Positions 35,345 through 44,064 of a DNA stretch of 64,000 nucleotides are shown here, piece by piece; the first letter of the stretch is position 1, and each line of letters begins with the position of its first letter. The notes beneath the pieces are model-generated. The model was not told the origin of the DNA and ran no database searches. It saw nothing but the letters and a program-made list of their open reading frames with translations. Source of the DNA: Mesorhizobium plurifarium (GTDB taxonomy: Bacteria > Pseudomonadota > Alphaproteobacteria > Rhizobiales > Rhizobiaceae); assembly GCA_000824785.1 (NCBI GenBank), contig CCNB01000043.1:1-64000 (forward strand). The letters are read 5' to 3'. The position numbers were made by a program, and so were the translations under genes.

Positions 35345-36997
35345 TCAGGCTTCTTTCCCGGTCCCGGTACGCTGGGCCTGGGCGGGCACAAGTTGGGTCG
35401 AAGGTCTCCAACGAGTCTCCTCGACGTCGAAACGCGGCAGCTTGTTGATCTCTCTCGCGAGCGCGCTTGGGGGCCAATCTCCGTATCCTTCGCGCGCGTC
35501 CTCGGCACCGCTGCCGAGCATGTAATCCCGCGCCTGCTTATCCATGTCATGTTTGCGCGACAGCGACGTGAACAGGTGCCGCCAAGCATGATTGGGCTTA
35601 CCGCCCGGCGCAGGAATGCCCAGTTCCTCGGTGATCCAATTGCCAACCCGAACGCCTGCCTCCTGTGATCTGGGCTTGCCCGTCAGCTTGGTGAGGTCGG
35701 TCCCATCGGGATAGGGGACGTAGAAGGCAGGACCGTCGCCCATTTCCTTGAACATCTCTAACAAGCCCAACTCCACAAGATGGGGATGAATGGCCGTCAT
35801 CCAGGCCCTGCCGCTCTTCGTGGAACCGGCCTCAGGTGTGATGAGGAAATACGGCGTGTCACCATCCGCCCGGACATCCACGCCGCGAAGCTGGGTAATC
35901 TCCGTTACCCGCAACCCGGTGTAAGCGCAAATCCATGGCACCCAGAAGAGCGCGCGCTTGTGGGGCACCGAGATGTCCTTGGGGCTACCGTTGAATGTGG
36001 CGCTGAGGATAGCCTTGGCCTCCTCCATATCGTAGCCCTTCTTGCCCGGTGGGGGGCCGTCCCTCCGGTCTCGAATGTCACTGGCGACGTTTGTCGGCAG
36101 TCCGAACTCCCTGACCGCATGGGTGAGGACGGCGCTCAACGCCGCAAGGGCCTTACCGTTGACCTTCGACGGCGACAGCCCCTCAGCTATCAATTCGTCA
36201 CGCCACTTCCGAACGTCCTCGTTTGTCACGTCCTGAGCGTTCCGATGCCCGCTGCTCTTGACGAACTTGGCGAGGTCCCGCGCGTAGTCACTCTTGGTCT
36301 TCTCCTTGAGGCTCTGTGTCGCGAACTTATGGTCAAGCAGGGCGAACAGGTCCAAATCACCCGCCGCCCGTGGCGCTGGCTTGGCCTCGCCGCGCTCGGC
36401 CTCCCAATTGGGGAAACGCTTTCTCACTTCGTCGGGCGAATAGTCGCCTTCGGCCTTCCTGAGATTGGTCTCCGCCGCAAGCTGGATTGACTTGTAGGCC
36501 GCGTGGACGACGCGTGTACGACTGAGGGCGTCTGTATTGACGCCTTCCTTTGTGAACAGTTCGTCGACCGTGGGACCGAACCAGCGGTCCAACTCCCCTC
36601 GCTCTTCCTTGCTTTTGTTCAACTGGAGAACTTGTTTCCAAATCCCCTCCTCGCCCGGCTCACTGTCCATCATATCGACCAGACGAGCGTAGAGGAGGCC
36701 GGCAAGGGCTTGGACCTGCTTGTTGGTGAGGGGCTGAGGCCCTTCCCTGAACCGCTGCCAGTACTCATGCAGCGCAGCGTCGGCCTCCCGGTGGCGCTTC
36801 TTGGCCTCTGCGCGGTCTTTCGTATCCAGGCTGACTTTGACGGTTTTTCCCGCTTTCACCGTTCTGACAACGTCGCCAATGGGAATTGCCACCCTTCCAT
36901 CCAGCGGAATATTCTTCAAATCGGAAGGCGCTCGCTGCCGAAGATAATAGACACCAGTCTTCGGATGTGGCCAAGGTCCAGGCATTCTCAAGCTCAT
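35345..36997 (-). CDS. tyrosine site-specific integrase of the tRNA-Thr island
   Basis: This ~550-residue integrase has an N-terminal arm-binding part, a SAM-like core-binding domain (FALLDHKFATQSLKEKTKSDYARDLAKFV) and the catalytic domain. The catalytic Arg is in AYTGLRVTEI and the His-x-x-Arg motif is NHAWRHLFTS. The Tyr is probably in DAREGYGDWP; the second His (usually LGH) appears replaced in MLGSGAED. The ATG at 36997 follows GAGGTGG; the frame extends 23 codons upstream. The start lies 80 bp from the tRNA, as for a tRNA-targeting integrase. Confidence 0.88.
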   Translation of the reverse strand: MSLRMPGPWPHPKTGVYYLRQRAPSDLKNIPLDGRVAIPIGDVVRTVKAGKTVKVSLDTKDRAEAKKRHREADAALHEYWQRFREGPQPLTNKQVQALAGLLYARLVDMMDSEPGEEGIWKQVLQLNKSKEERGELDRWFGPTVDELFTKEGVNTDALSRTRVVHAAYKSIQLAAETNLRKAEGDYSPDEVRKRFPNWEAERGEAKPAPRAAGDLDLFALLDHKFATQSLKEKTKSDYARDLAKFVKSSGHRNAQDVTNEDVRKWRDELIAEGLSPSKVNGKALAALSAVLTHAVREFGLPTNVASDIRDRRDGPPPGKKGYDMEEAKAILSATFNGSPKDISVPHKRALFWVPWICAYTGLRVTEITQLRGVDVRADGDTPYFLITPEAGSTKSGRAWMTAIHPHLVELGLLEMFKEMGDGPAFYVPYPDGTDLTKLTGKPRSQEAGVRVGNWITEELGIPAPGGKPNHAWRHLFTSLSRKHDMDKQARDYMLGSGAEDAREGYGDWPPSALAREINKLPRFDVEETRWRPSTQLVPAQAQRTGTGKEA

Positions 36998-37076
36998 GTG
37001 TACCACCTCTGTGTACCAGACAGGCGGCAAAAAGACCAAGAAAGTCAGATAGTTGTTCCCATTCAAAGGGATAGGC

Positions 37077-37151
<75 letters not shown>

Positions 37152-37336
37152 CTGCGATGGCGGCGCTTCTGCCATATCGAACCGGTAAGCGCAAGGCCAA
37201 GAAAAACCCAAAGCGTCGCACGCTATTCTTGCCAGCAATTATGCGGCTCGAAGCGGCATGCGCGGCTGATCCACAGCCCGAAAGCGCGTCGAGATCTTTC
37301 AGATTCGCTCCATGCGCTTTAGGTTTTTGATTTTAC

Positions 37337-37381
37337 GCATGTCTTTATCCCGAAACCGGTTCCCACTTTCGGGAGACATGC
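37337..37381. repeat. rhizobial palindromic repeat
   Basis: Arms GCATGTCT and AGACATGC flank a core with CCGAAACCGGTTCCCACTTTCGGG. It is related to the element at 3188-3235. The 328-bp gap 37152-37479 between the tRNA and the small gene holds this element and nothing else I can support. Confidence 0.7.
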
Positions 37382-37479
37382 TTCAAACCCGCCCGGCCGG
37401 CTCTTTCATGACATCGCCAGGCCAAAATGCTACCCATTGCGGAATCGCAGCCGGCTGATCACCGGTCGGGGATTGAACG

Positions 37480-37656
37480 ATGGGCGAGAAGACAAATCCA
37501 CCGAAAAAAGGCGAAGCCGCGCGCAAGGAACGGCTGGCCGAGGCGTTGCGCGCCAATCTGCAGAAGCGCAAGGCGCAGACGCGGTCGCGGCGCGCGGGCG
37601 ATGCCGATCAGCGGTCGGAAGGCTTGCCGGCTGCTGGAAAAATGCACAAGGACTGA
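37480..37656 (+). CDS. small conserved-type basic protein upstream of murA
   Basis: This 58-residue protein is highly charged (KTNPPKKGEAARKERLAEAL, RANLQKRKAQTRSRR). It resembles the short Lys/Arg-rich protein that sits before murA in other rhizobia; that is recalled from gene order, not verified. The ATG has no strong site, but the frame keeps GC-rich third positions. It has no signal or membrane span and may bind nucleic acid. Confidence 0.6.
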   Translation: MGEKTNPPKKGEAARKERLAEALRANLQKRKAQTRSRRAGDADQRSEGLPAAGKMHKD

Positions 37657-37795
37657 CCAAATCAGCCATACTGCCTGGCCATAGTCGGTCCGGTTTCAGG
37701 AAAATCCTATTTCTTGAACCAAGCCGGCCAATGGTCTAAGCCGGGCATACTCAACCGATTGAAGCGGCCTGTTCGGGCCGAGGGGACATTTTCTT

Positions 37796-39088
37796 ATGGA
37801 TCGCATCAGAATTGTCGGCGGCAACGAGCTGGCCGGTACCATTCCGATCTCGGGCGCCAAGAACGCGGCATTGCCGCTGATGATCGCCTCGCTGCTCACC
37901 GACGACACGCTGACGCTCGAAAACGTGCCGCATCTGGCCGATGTCGAGCAGCTGATCCGCATCCTCGGCAATCACGGCGTCGATTATTCCGTCAACGGAC
38001 GGCGCGAGAGCCAACAGAAAGGCTATTCGCGCACGATCAATTTTTCGGCCCGCAACATCGTCGACACCACCGCGCCTTACGAACTGGTGTCGAAGATGCG
38101 CGCCTCTTTCTGGGTGATCGGCCCGCTGCTTGCCCGCATGGGCGAGGCCAAGGTGTCGCTGCCCGGTGGCTGCGCCATCGGCACGCGCCCGGTCGATCTG
38201 TTCCTCGAAGGTCTGCAGGCACTGGACGCCGAGCTCGACGTCGACAACGGCTATGTCGTGGCCAAGACCCGGAACGGCCGCCTCCACGGCAATCGCTACG
38301 TGTTTCCGAAAGTGTCGGTCGGCGCCACCCACGTGCTGATGATGGCGGCCTCGCTCGCCAAGGGCGAGACGGTGCTGGAAAATGCCGCGCGCGAGCCGGA
38401 AATCGTCAATCTCGCCGAGTGCCTGATCGCCATGGGCGCCAAGATCCACGGCGCCGGCACCTCGACCATCACCATCCAGGGCGTCGAGGCGCTTTCTGGC
38501 GCTCGCGTGCGCGTCATTCCGGACCGCATCGAGACCGGCACCTATGCCATGGCGGTGGCGATGACAGGCGGCGACGTGATGCTGGAAGGCGCGCGGCCCG
38601 ACCTGTTGCAGACGGCGCTCGACGTTCTCGTCGAGACCGGCGCCGAGATCACGCCGACCAATGAGGGCATCCGCGTCAAGCGCAACGGCGCCGGCATTGC
38701 GCCGGTCGACGTGACCACCGCCCCCTTCCCCGCCTTCCCCACGGACCTGCAAGCGCAGTTCATGGGTCTGATGACGATGGCCAAGGGCAAGTCGCGCATC
38801 ACCGAGACGATCTTCGAGAACCGCTTCATGCACGTTCAGGAACTCGCGCGCCTCGGCGCCCACATCACGCTCTCCGGCCAGACGGCGATCGTCGACGGCG
38901 TCGCCAAGCTCAAGGGCGCTCCCGTGATGGCGACCGACCTGCGCGCCTCGGTGTCGCTTGTCATCGCCGGCCTTGCGGCCGAGGGCGAGACCACGGTCAA
39001 CCGCGTCTATCATCTCGACCGCGGCTTCGAGCGGCTGGAAGAGAAGCTCTCCGGCTGCGGCGCGGTGATCGAGCGCATTTCGGGCTGA
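37796..39088 (+). CDS. murA: UDP-N-acetylglucosamine 1-carboxyvinyltransferase MurA
   Basis: This 430-residue EPSP-synthase-fold enzyme matches the MurA length. Conserved segments: ISGAKNAALPLMIASLL near the N-terminus, then the catalytic Cys in PGGCAIGTRPVD (about residue 126), RIETGTYAMAVAMTGGDV and YHLDRGFERLEEKL. It performs the first committed step of peptidoglycan synthesis (PEP + UDP-GlcNAc) and is the fosfomycin target; the Cys is present, so it should be sensitive in principle. The ATG at 37796 follows AGGGGA. Confidence 0.96.
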   Translation: MDRIRIVGGNELAGTIPISGAKNAALPLMIASLLTDDTLTLENVPHLADVEQLIRILGNHGVDYSVNGRRESQQKGYSRTINFSARNIVDTTAPYELVSKMRASFWVIGPLLARMGEAKVSLPGGCAIGTRPVDLFLEGLQALDAELDVDNGYVVAKTRNGRLHGNRYVFPKVSVGATHVLMMAASLAKGETVLENAAREPEIVNLAECLIAMGAKIHGAGTSTITIQGVEALSGARVRVIPDRIETGTYAMAVAMTGGDVMLEGARPDLLQTALDVLVETGAEITPTNEGIRVKRNGAGIAPVDVTTAPFPAFPTDLQAQFMGLMTMAKGKSRITETIFENRFMHVQELARLGAHITLSGQTAIVDGVAKLKGAPVMATDLRASVSLVIAGLAAEGETTVNRVYHLDRGFERLEEKLSGCGAVIERISG

Positions 39089-39161
39089 GTGATCGCAAGG
39101 CAAGCCTTGCGAATAAGAGCGGTCTTCCCCTGCTGGAGCCCAAAGGCTCAGGTCGGCGCAG

Positions 39162-39316
39162 CCCCTCATCCGCCCTGCCGGGCACCTTCCCCCCGTAAAC
39201 GGGGAGAAGGCCGTGACTGCAGACTTGGCGCCCTTCCTGCGCCGTTTGCGATTGGCGAAATCGCTCCTTCTCCCCGTCACTATACGGGGAGAAGTGCCCG
39301 GCAGGGCGATGAGGGG
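39162..39316. repeat. RIME-like intergenic mosaic element
   Basis: This 155-bp element has complementary ends (CCCCTCATC ... GATGAGGGG). The inner blocks CGCCCTGCCGGGCACCTTC and GAAGTGCCCGGCAGGGCG also pair. Two internal hairpins are built on CCCCGTAAACGGGG and CCCCGTCACTATACGGGG. This matches the general form of rhizobial intergenic mosaic elements (RIME). It fills most of the 336-bp gap between murA and the DUF2948 gene. Confidence 0.8.
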
Positions 39317-39424
39317 CAGCGCGGACCTGACGTGATTGCCTTCTGCTGTGTCCGTGCCGAGGTTGCACGGACCGGAAAGACCGCATAACAGAGGCTGAAA
39401 CCAACCTTCAGGTGCGCATTCCGC

Positions 39425-39859
39425 ATGGCAGCTCTCAAGCTCATCGCGCTCGACGAACAGGATCTGAGCATCGTCTCGGCGCATGTCCAGGACGCCGTGA
39501 TGAAGGTCTCCGACCTCGAATATCTGCCGGCGGCCAAGCGCTTCGTGCTGACCATGAACCGTTTCGTCTGGGAGGCGAAATCCGGTCTGTTCCGTCAGCA
39601 CAATGAACGGCGGCAGAGCGTTCTGCATTTCGACCGCGTGCTCGGCGCCAAGACCAGCGGCATTGCGCGCGACAAGCCGGCCGAGGTGCTGTCGCTGCTG
39701 GCGGTCAGCTTCATCGCCATCAGCAAGCCGGCCGGCATCGTCGAATTGGTGTTTTCGGGCGGCGGCACCATCATGCTCGACGTCGAATGCGTCGAGGCGC
39801 GGCTCGCCGATGTCGGCGGCTCCTGGGAAGCCTCCTCGCGCCCCGTGCACAGAGGCTAA
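39425..39859 (+). CDS. DUF2948 family protein
   Basis: This 144-residue cytoplasmic protein matches the DUF2948 pattern: LKLIALDEQDLSIVSAHVQDAVMKVSDLEYLP, then FVLTMNRFVWE, and GIVELVFSGGGTIMLDVECVEARLAD at the end. No biochemical role is known. It sits 5 bp before hisD in the conserved murA-DUF2948-hisD-UPF0262 order of rhizobia, so it is likely co-transcribed with hisD. Confidence 0.85.
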   Translation: MAALKLIALDEQDLSIVSAHVQDAVMKVSDLEYLPAAKRFVLTMNRFVWEAKSGLFRQHNERRQSVLHFDRVLGAKTSGIARDKPAEVLSLLAVSFIAISKPAGIVELVFSGGGTIMLDVECVEARLADVGGSWEASSRPVHRG

Positions 39860-39864
39860 ACGCA

Positions 39865-41157
39865 ATGGCCATCACACTCCGTCAGCAGGACGCCGATTTC
39901 GAGCAGCGCTTTTCGGCCTTCCTCACCACCAAGCGCGAGGTTTCGGCCGATGTCGAGGCCGTGGTGCGCGATATCGTCGCCCGCGTACGCGCCGAAGGCG
40001 ACAAGGCGCTGATCGACTACACGCTGAAGTTCGACAAGGCCGATCTCGGCGCGCTCGGCATCGCCGTGTCGAAGGACGACATCGCCAAGGCCTATGAAAC
40101 GGCCGATCCGGCGACCGTCGAGGCGCTCAAATTCGCGCGCGACCGTATCCGTTCGCATCATGAGCGGCAGAAGCCGAAGGACGACCGCTACACGGATGCC
40201 GCCGGCGTCGAGCTCGGCTCGCGATGGACCGCGATCGAAGCCGTCGGCCTTTACGTGCCGGGCGGCACGGCGAGCTATCCGAGCTCGGTGCTGATGAACG
40301 CCGTGCCGGCCAAGGTCGCCGGCGTCGAACGCATCGTCATCGTGGTGCCGGCCTCGGGCGGCGTCATCAATCCGCTGGTGCTGGTGGCCGCCGACCTTGC
40401 CGGCGTTTCGGAGATCTACCGTGTCGGCGGCGCGCAGGCCGTTGCGGCGCTCGCCTACGGCACCGAGACAATCAGGCCGGTCGCCAAGATCGTCGGTCCC
40501 GGCAATGCCTATGTCGCGGCGGCCAAGCGCCAGGTGTTCGGCACGGTCGGCATCGACATGATCGCCGGGCCGTCGGAAGTGCTGGTGGTGGCCGATGCCG
40601 ACAACGATCCGGACTGGATCGCCGCCGACCTCTTGGCGCAGGCCGAGCATGACGTTTCGGCGCAGTCGATCCTGATCACCGACGACGCAGACTTCGGCAG
40701 GGCGGTCGAGCAGGCCGTCGAACGCCAGCTGAAAGTTCTGCCGCGCGGCGAGACGGCGGCCGCGAGCTGGCGCGATTTCGGCGCGGTCATCCTGGTGCCG
40801 ACGCTCGAGGCCTCGCTGCCGCTGGTCGACAGGATCGCGGCCGAGCATGTCGAGCTTGCCTTCGACGATGCCGAGGCATTCCTTGCCAGGATGCGCAACG
40901 CAGGCGCCGTGTTTATCGGCCGACACACGCCCGAAGTCATCGGCGACTATGTCGGCGGCTCCAACCACGTTCTGCCGACGGCACGCTCAGCGCGCTTTTC
41001 CTCCGGGCTGTCGGTGCTCGATTTCGTCAAGCGCAGCTCGATCCTGAAGCTCGGGCCGGAGCAGCTCAAGGCGCTGGCGCCCGCCGCGATCGCGCTCGCC
41101 AAGGCCGAAGGACTCGACGCGCATGCCCGCTCCGTCGCGATCAGGTTGAACATGTAG
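39865..41157 (+). CDS. hisD: histidinol dehydrogenase
   Basis: This 430-residue enzyme matches HisD length. Signatures: GSRWTAIEAVGLYVPGGTASYPSSVLMNAVPAKVAGV, then VGPGNAYVAAAKRQVFGTVGIDMIAGPSEVLV. The catalytic pair Glu-His is in AEHVELAF (His about residue 328), and NHVLPT follows. It performs the last two oxidations of histidine biosynthesis (histidinol to histidine) with NAD+ and Zn2+. I use the ATG at 39865; a frame running upstream lies inside the DUF2948 gene. Confidence 0.96.
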   Translation: MAITLRQQDADFEQRFSAFLTTKREVSADVEAVVRDIVARVRAEGDKALIDYTLKFDKADLGALGIAVSKDDIAKAYETADPATVEALKFARDRIRSHHERQKPKDDRYTDAAGVELGSRWTAIEAVGLYVPGGTASYPSSVLMNAVPAKVAGVERIVIVVPASGGVINPLVLVAADLAGVSEIYRVGGAQAVAALAYGTETIRPVAKIVGPGNAYVAAAKRQVFGTVGIDMIAGPSEVLVVADADNDPDWIAADLLAQAEHDVSAQSILITDDADFGRAVEQAVERQLKVLPRGETAAASWRDFGAVILVPTLEASLPLVDRIAAEHVELAFDDAEAFLARMRNAGAVFIGRHTPEVIGDYVGGSNHVLPTARSARFSSGLSVLDFVKRSSILKLGPEQLKALAPAAIALAKAEGLDAHARSVAIRLNM

Positions 41158-41159
41158 CG

Positions 41160-41645
41160 ATGTCCGGCCACAACCAAACCCGCGACAGGCTGATCGACGT
41201 CGAGCTCGACGAATCGATCGGACGTTCGACGCCCGACGTCGAGCACGAGCGGGCCGTGGCGATCTTCGACCTCATCGAGGAGAACAGTTTCCGGCCGGTC
41301 AATGATGACGGCGCGGGCCCTTACAGGCTCAAGCTCTCGCTGGCCGAGTCCCGCCTGGTCTTCGCCGTCAGCCGCGAGAACGGCGCCGAGGTGGTCACCC
41401 ACATCCTGTCGCTGACGCCGCTGAGGCGCATCGTCAAGGACTATTACCTGATATGCGAAAGCTATTACGAGGCCATCCGCTCCTCGACGCCGAGCCATAT
41501 CGAGGCGATCGACATGGGCAGGCGCGGCCTGCACAATGAGGGCTCGCAAACCCTGATGGACCGGCTCGCCGGCAAGATCGAGATCGACTTCGACACGGCG
41601 CGACGGCTGTTCACGCTGGTCTGCGTGCTGCACTGGCGGGGCTAA
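41160..41645 (+). CDS. UPF0262 family protein
   Basis: This 161-residue protein matches UPF0262: LIDVELDESIGRSTPDVEHERAVAIFDLIEENSF, then GPYRLKLSLAESRLVFAV and ILSLTPLRRIVKDYYLICESYYEAIR. It is cytoplasmic and of unknown function. It starts 2 bp after the hisD stop, so it is in the same transcript. The phosphatase gene follows within 2 bp. Confidence 0.88.
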   Translation: MSGHNQTRDRLIDVELDESIGRSTPDVEHERAVAIFDLIEENSFRPVNDDGAGPYRLKLSLAESRLVFAVSRENGAEVVTHILSLTPLRRIVKDYYLICESYYEAIRSSTPSHIEAIDMGRRGLHNEGSQTLMDRLAGKIEIDFDTARRLFTLVCVLHWRG

Positions 41646-41647
41646 TC

Positions 41648-42097
41648 CTGGCGACCCTGCCCCATTCGATCCTGTTTTTGTGCGGCATGAATGCCGTGCG
41701 CTCGCCGATCGCCGAACAATTGGCGCGCCGCATGCTGCCCGCCACCACCTTCGTGGCTTCGGCCGGCGTGCGCGCCGGCGAGCGCGATCCGTTCGTCGAT
41801 GCGGTGCTCGCCGAAGAAGGCCTTTCGCTTGGCGAGCGCCAGCCCAGGACGCTGGAGGATATGGAGGACGATTATTTCGACCTGATCGTGACGCTGGCGC
41901 CGGAGGCGCACCATGCGGCGCTCGAGCTCACCCGCTCGCTCGCCGTCGAGGTCGAATACTGGCCGATGCCCGACCCGACCGACACAGGCGGGACGCGCGA
42001 GCACATCATGGCCGCCTACCGCGATGTGCGCGAGCGGCTGAAAGCGCGCATAAGCCGACGTTTCTTGCTTCCTGAAGCAAAAAACCCGGCCGATTAA
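41648..42097 (+). CDS. low-molecular-weight protein-tyrosine-phosphatase-like protein (CTG start proposed)
   Basis: The LMW-PTP P-loop is visible as LFLCGMNAVRSPIAEQLARR (CX5RS), and the general acid Asp is in MPDPTDTGG. The start is a problem: the first ATG/GTG/TTG is TTG at 41678, directly before the catalytic Cys, which would delete the first beta strand. The frame is open upstream to 41540, and ATLPHSILFL completes the fold. CTG at 41648 would give LATLPHSILFLC and starts 2 bp after the UPF0262 stop. Function is probably phosphatase or arsenate reductase-like; the substrate is unknown. Confidence 0.8.
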   Translation: MATLPHSILFLCGMNAVRSPIAEQLARRMLPATTFVASAGVRAGERDPFVDAVLAEEGLSLGERQPRTLEDMEDDYFDLIVTLAPEAHHAALELTRSLAVEVEYWPMPDPTDTGGTREHIMAAYRDVRERLKARISRRFLLPEAKNPAD

Positions 42098-42151
42098 GCA
42101 TGTTCACAAGCGGACGATTATCATATAGGTTCCGCCGCAAATTCCGGCTGG

Positions 42152-42195
42152 AGTCGGATGATTTTCGGGTCTGTTCGACCCGAAATCATCCGACT
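42152..42195. terminator. long hairpin between the phosphatase gene and infA
   Basis: Arms AGTCGGATGATTTTCGGGTC and GACCCGAAATCATCCGACT pair over 19 bp with one bulged T and a 5-nt loop. No T-run follows on either strand. It may end or protect the hisD-operon transcript, or simply be a repeated element. Confidence 0.45.
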
Positions 42196-42208
42196 TCAGA
42201 TCAAGAGT

Positions 42209-42250
42209 AGAGCATGATGTCGTCCGAAAACCGCTTCGGCATCATGCTCT
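42209..42250. repeat. rhizobial palindromic repeat upstream of infA
   Basis: Perfect 10-bp arms (AGAGCATGAT / ATCATGCTCT) flank a core with CCGAAAACCGCTTCGG. It lies 34 bp before the infA start. The core GAAAACCGCT is shared with the elements at 2325 and 43459, so these families are related. Confidence 0.75.
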
Positions 42251-42284
42251 AGGCGCCGGAGCGCAATCCAAGCAAAGGTATCGA

Positions 42285-42503
42285 ATGCCGAAGGAAGAAG
42301 TCCTCGAATTTCCGGGCGTGGTCACGGAACTGTTGCCCAATGCGATGTTCAGGGTGAAGCTCGAAAACGAGCACGAGATCATCGCCCACACGGCCGGCCG
42401 CATGCGCAAGAACCGCATCCGCGTGCTGACCGGCGACAAGGTCCTGGTCGAGATGACGCCTTACGACCTGACCAAGGGCCGCATCACCTACCGTTTCAAA
42501 TAG
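42285..42503 (+). CDS. infA: translation initiation factor IF-1
   Basis: This 72-residue protein is a single S1/OB-fold domain and matches IF-1 along its length: [70 protein letters not shown] in the standard order of strands. It binds the 30S A site during initiation. The AGGT-type site is weak. maf follows 19 bp later. Confidence 0.97.
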
Positions 42504-42522
42504 CAAATCGGCGTCAAGCGCG

Positions 42523-43149
42523 ATGAGCACCCTGCAGAAGCTCGTGCTTGCCTCGGGTTCGCCGCGCCGCATCGAACTCTTGCAGCAGGCCGGCATCGAG
42601 CCGGACCGTATTCTGCCCGCCGATGTCGACGAGACGCCGCTGCGCGCCGAGCATCCGCGCTCGCTGGCCAAGCGTCTTTGCAAGGACAAGGCCGAAAAGG
42701 CACTGGCCTCGCTGAAAAGCGAGGAAGACTATGCGCCCGCCTTCATCCTCGCCGCCGACACGGTGGTGGCGGTAGGGCGGCGCATCCTGCCCAAGGCCGA
42801 GACGATCGACGACGCCATCAATTGCCTCGGCCTGCTTTCCGGCCGCTCGCACCGGGTCTATTCCGGCATCTGCCTGATCACGCCCGGCGGCAAGCTGCGC
42901 CAGCGGCTGGTGGAGACCAGGGTTCGCTTCAAGCGGCTGCCGCGCGAGGAGATCGACGCCTATGTCGCCTCGGGCGAATGGCGCGGCAAGGCCGGCGGCT
43001 ATGCGGTACAGGGCCTGGCCGGCTCCTTCGTCGTCAAGCTGGTCGGCTCCTATACCAATGTGGTCGGCCTGCCGCTCTACGAGAGCGTGGCGCTGCTTTC
43101 CGGCGAAGGCTTCAAGGCGCACAAGAACTGGCACGTCGCGCGGCCATGA
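42523..43149 (+). CDS. maf: Maf-family nucleoside triphosphate pyrophosphatase
   Basis: This 208-residue protein has the Maf fold: LVLASGSPRRIELLQQAGI at the N-terminus, then FILAADTVVAVGRRILPK and SGRSHRVYSGICLI, with GGYAVQGLAGSFVVKLVGSYTNVVGLPLYE at the end. Maf enzymes hydrolyse non-canonical dTTP/UTP or m7GTP and can arrest septation when overexpressed. It lies between infA and yacG, an order common in rhizobia. Confidence 0.92.
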   Translation: MSTLQKLVLASGSPRRIELLQQAGIEPDRILPADVDETPLRAEHPRSLAKRLCKDKAEKALASLKSEEDYAPAFILAADTVVAVGRRILPKAETIDDAINCLGLLSGRSHRVYSGICLITPGGKLRQRLVETRVRFKRLPREEIDAYVASGEWRGKAGGYAVQGLAGSFVVKLVGSYTNVVGLPLYESVALLSGEGFKAHKNWHVARP

Positions 43150-43162
43150 GCATCGTCTACAC

Positions 43163-43384
43163 ATGAGTTCGGGCGACAAGGTCACGCCGCTGAGGCCGAA
43201 GCGGCCCTGCCCCGAATGCGGCAAACCGTCGGCGCGCGAGCATTATCCGTTCTGCTCGGCGCGCTGCAAGGACATCGACCTCAATCGCTGGCTGAAAGGC
43301 GCCTATGTCATCCCCGGCCGTGACGGGGAAGAGGAAGAGGACGACGCGCCCAAGCCAAGTCCCTCGCCCAAGGACGAGGATTGA
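43163..43384 (+). CDS. yacG: DNA gyrase inhibitor / zinc-binding protein YacG
   Basis: This 73-residue protein has the four YacG zinc ligands: PCPECGKPS and FCSARCKDIDLNRWLKGAYVIPG. The tail is acidic (EEEEDD ... PKDED). YacG binds GyrB and inhibits gyrase. I use the ATG at 43163, 13 bp after the maf stop; a frame from 42962 lies inside maf and is rejected. Confidence 0.92.
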   Translation: MSSGDKVTPLRPKRPCPECGKPSAREHYPFCSARCKDIDLNRWLKGAYVIPGRDGEEEEDDAPKPSPSPKDED

Positions 43385-43458
43385 GCGGCGGCTGTCGCTC
43401 AATCCAGCGATTTTTCTTTCCCGAAAAGCCGACACCTAAGCTAAGTGCTTGTTTTCAC

Positions 43459-43675
43459 GCAACTCAGGAGCAGGAAAGAGCCGCGCGTTTTTCCGGGAAT
43501 TGCACTTGTTTTTTTAGCAATTCCGGGGCGGAAAACCGCTGCGCACTTTTCCTGGAATTGCTCTTGTTTTTGCGCAATTCCCGGGCGGAAAACCGCTGCG
43601 CACTTTTCCTGGAATTGCGCTTGTTTTTGCGCAATTCCCGGGCGGAAAACCGCTGCGCACTTTTCCTGGAATTGC
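43459..43675 (+). repeat. tandem array of four 45-bp palindromic repeats
   Basis: Units lie at 43459-43503 (diverged), 43517-43561, 43574-43618 and 43631-43675, on a 57-bp period with a CTTGTTTTT-type spacer. Each unit has arms GCAATTCC / GGAATTGC and a core GGAAAACCGCTGCGCACTTTTCC. The last three are almost identical. A single copy is at 2325-2368. The array fills most of the 392-bp gap between yacG and tRNA-Phe; no gene is supported there. Confidence 0.9.
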
Positions 43676-43776
43676 TCTGGACAGCCAAGATACCCGTGCT
43701 ATAACCCACGCGCTTTCAAGGGGCGCCGCCTGGTGCCTTCGTGAAACCCGGCAGGCGATCCCGTTAGCCGGCACAG

Positions 43777-43852
<76 letters not shown>

Positions 43853-44064
43853 TCCCCTCTTCTCCCGACATTCCCTTTCGCCGAAGCTTCTGCGCTTCAG
43901 TCTCCGCAAATGGCTGAATTTGCTTACCTTTTCGGCGCGTATGTCGTGGTTGGGCGAATTTCATCGCAGTTCGGCAAATTTCGTCCAACGGGGCGAGGTG
44001 TTGGTATTTTTGTTGGTATCTGAGACCCTGTTGGTATCGAAGCGCCAAAACAGGAGGTCCCACA

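Noticed and set aside
37751..39865. 704-codon minus-strand frame opposite murA
   Set aside because: Antisense shadow; murA on the plus strand is unambiguous.
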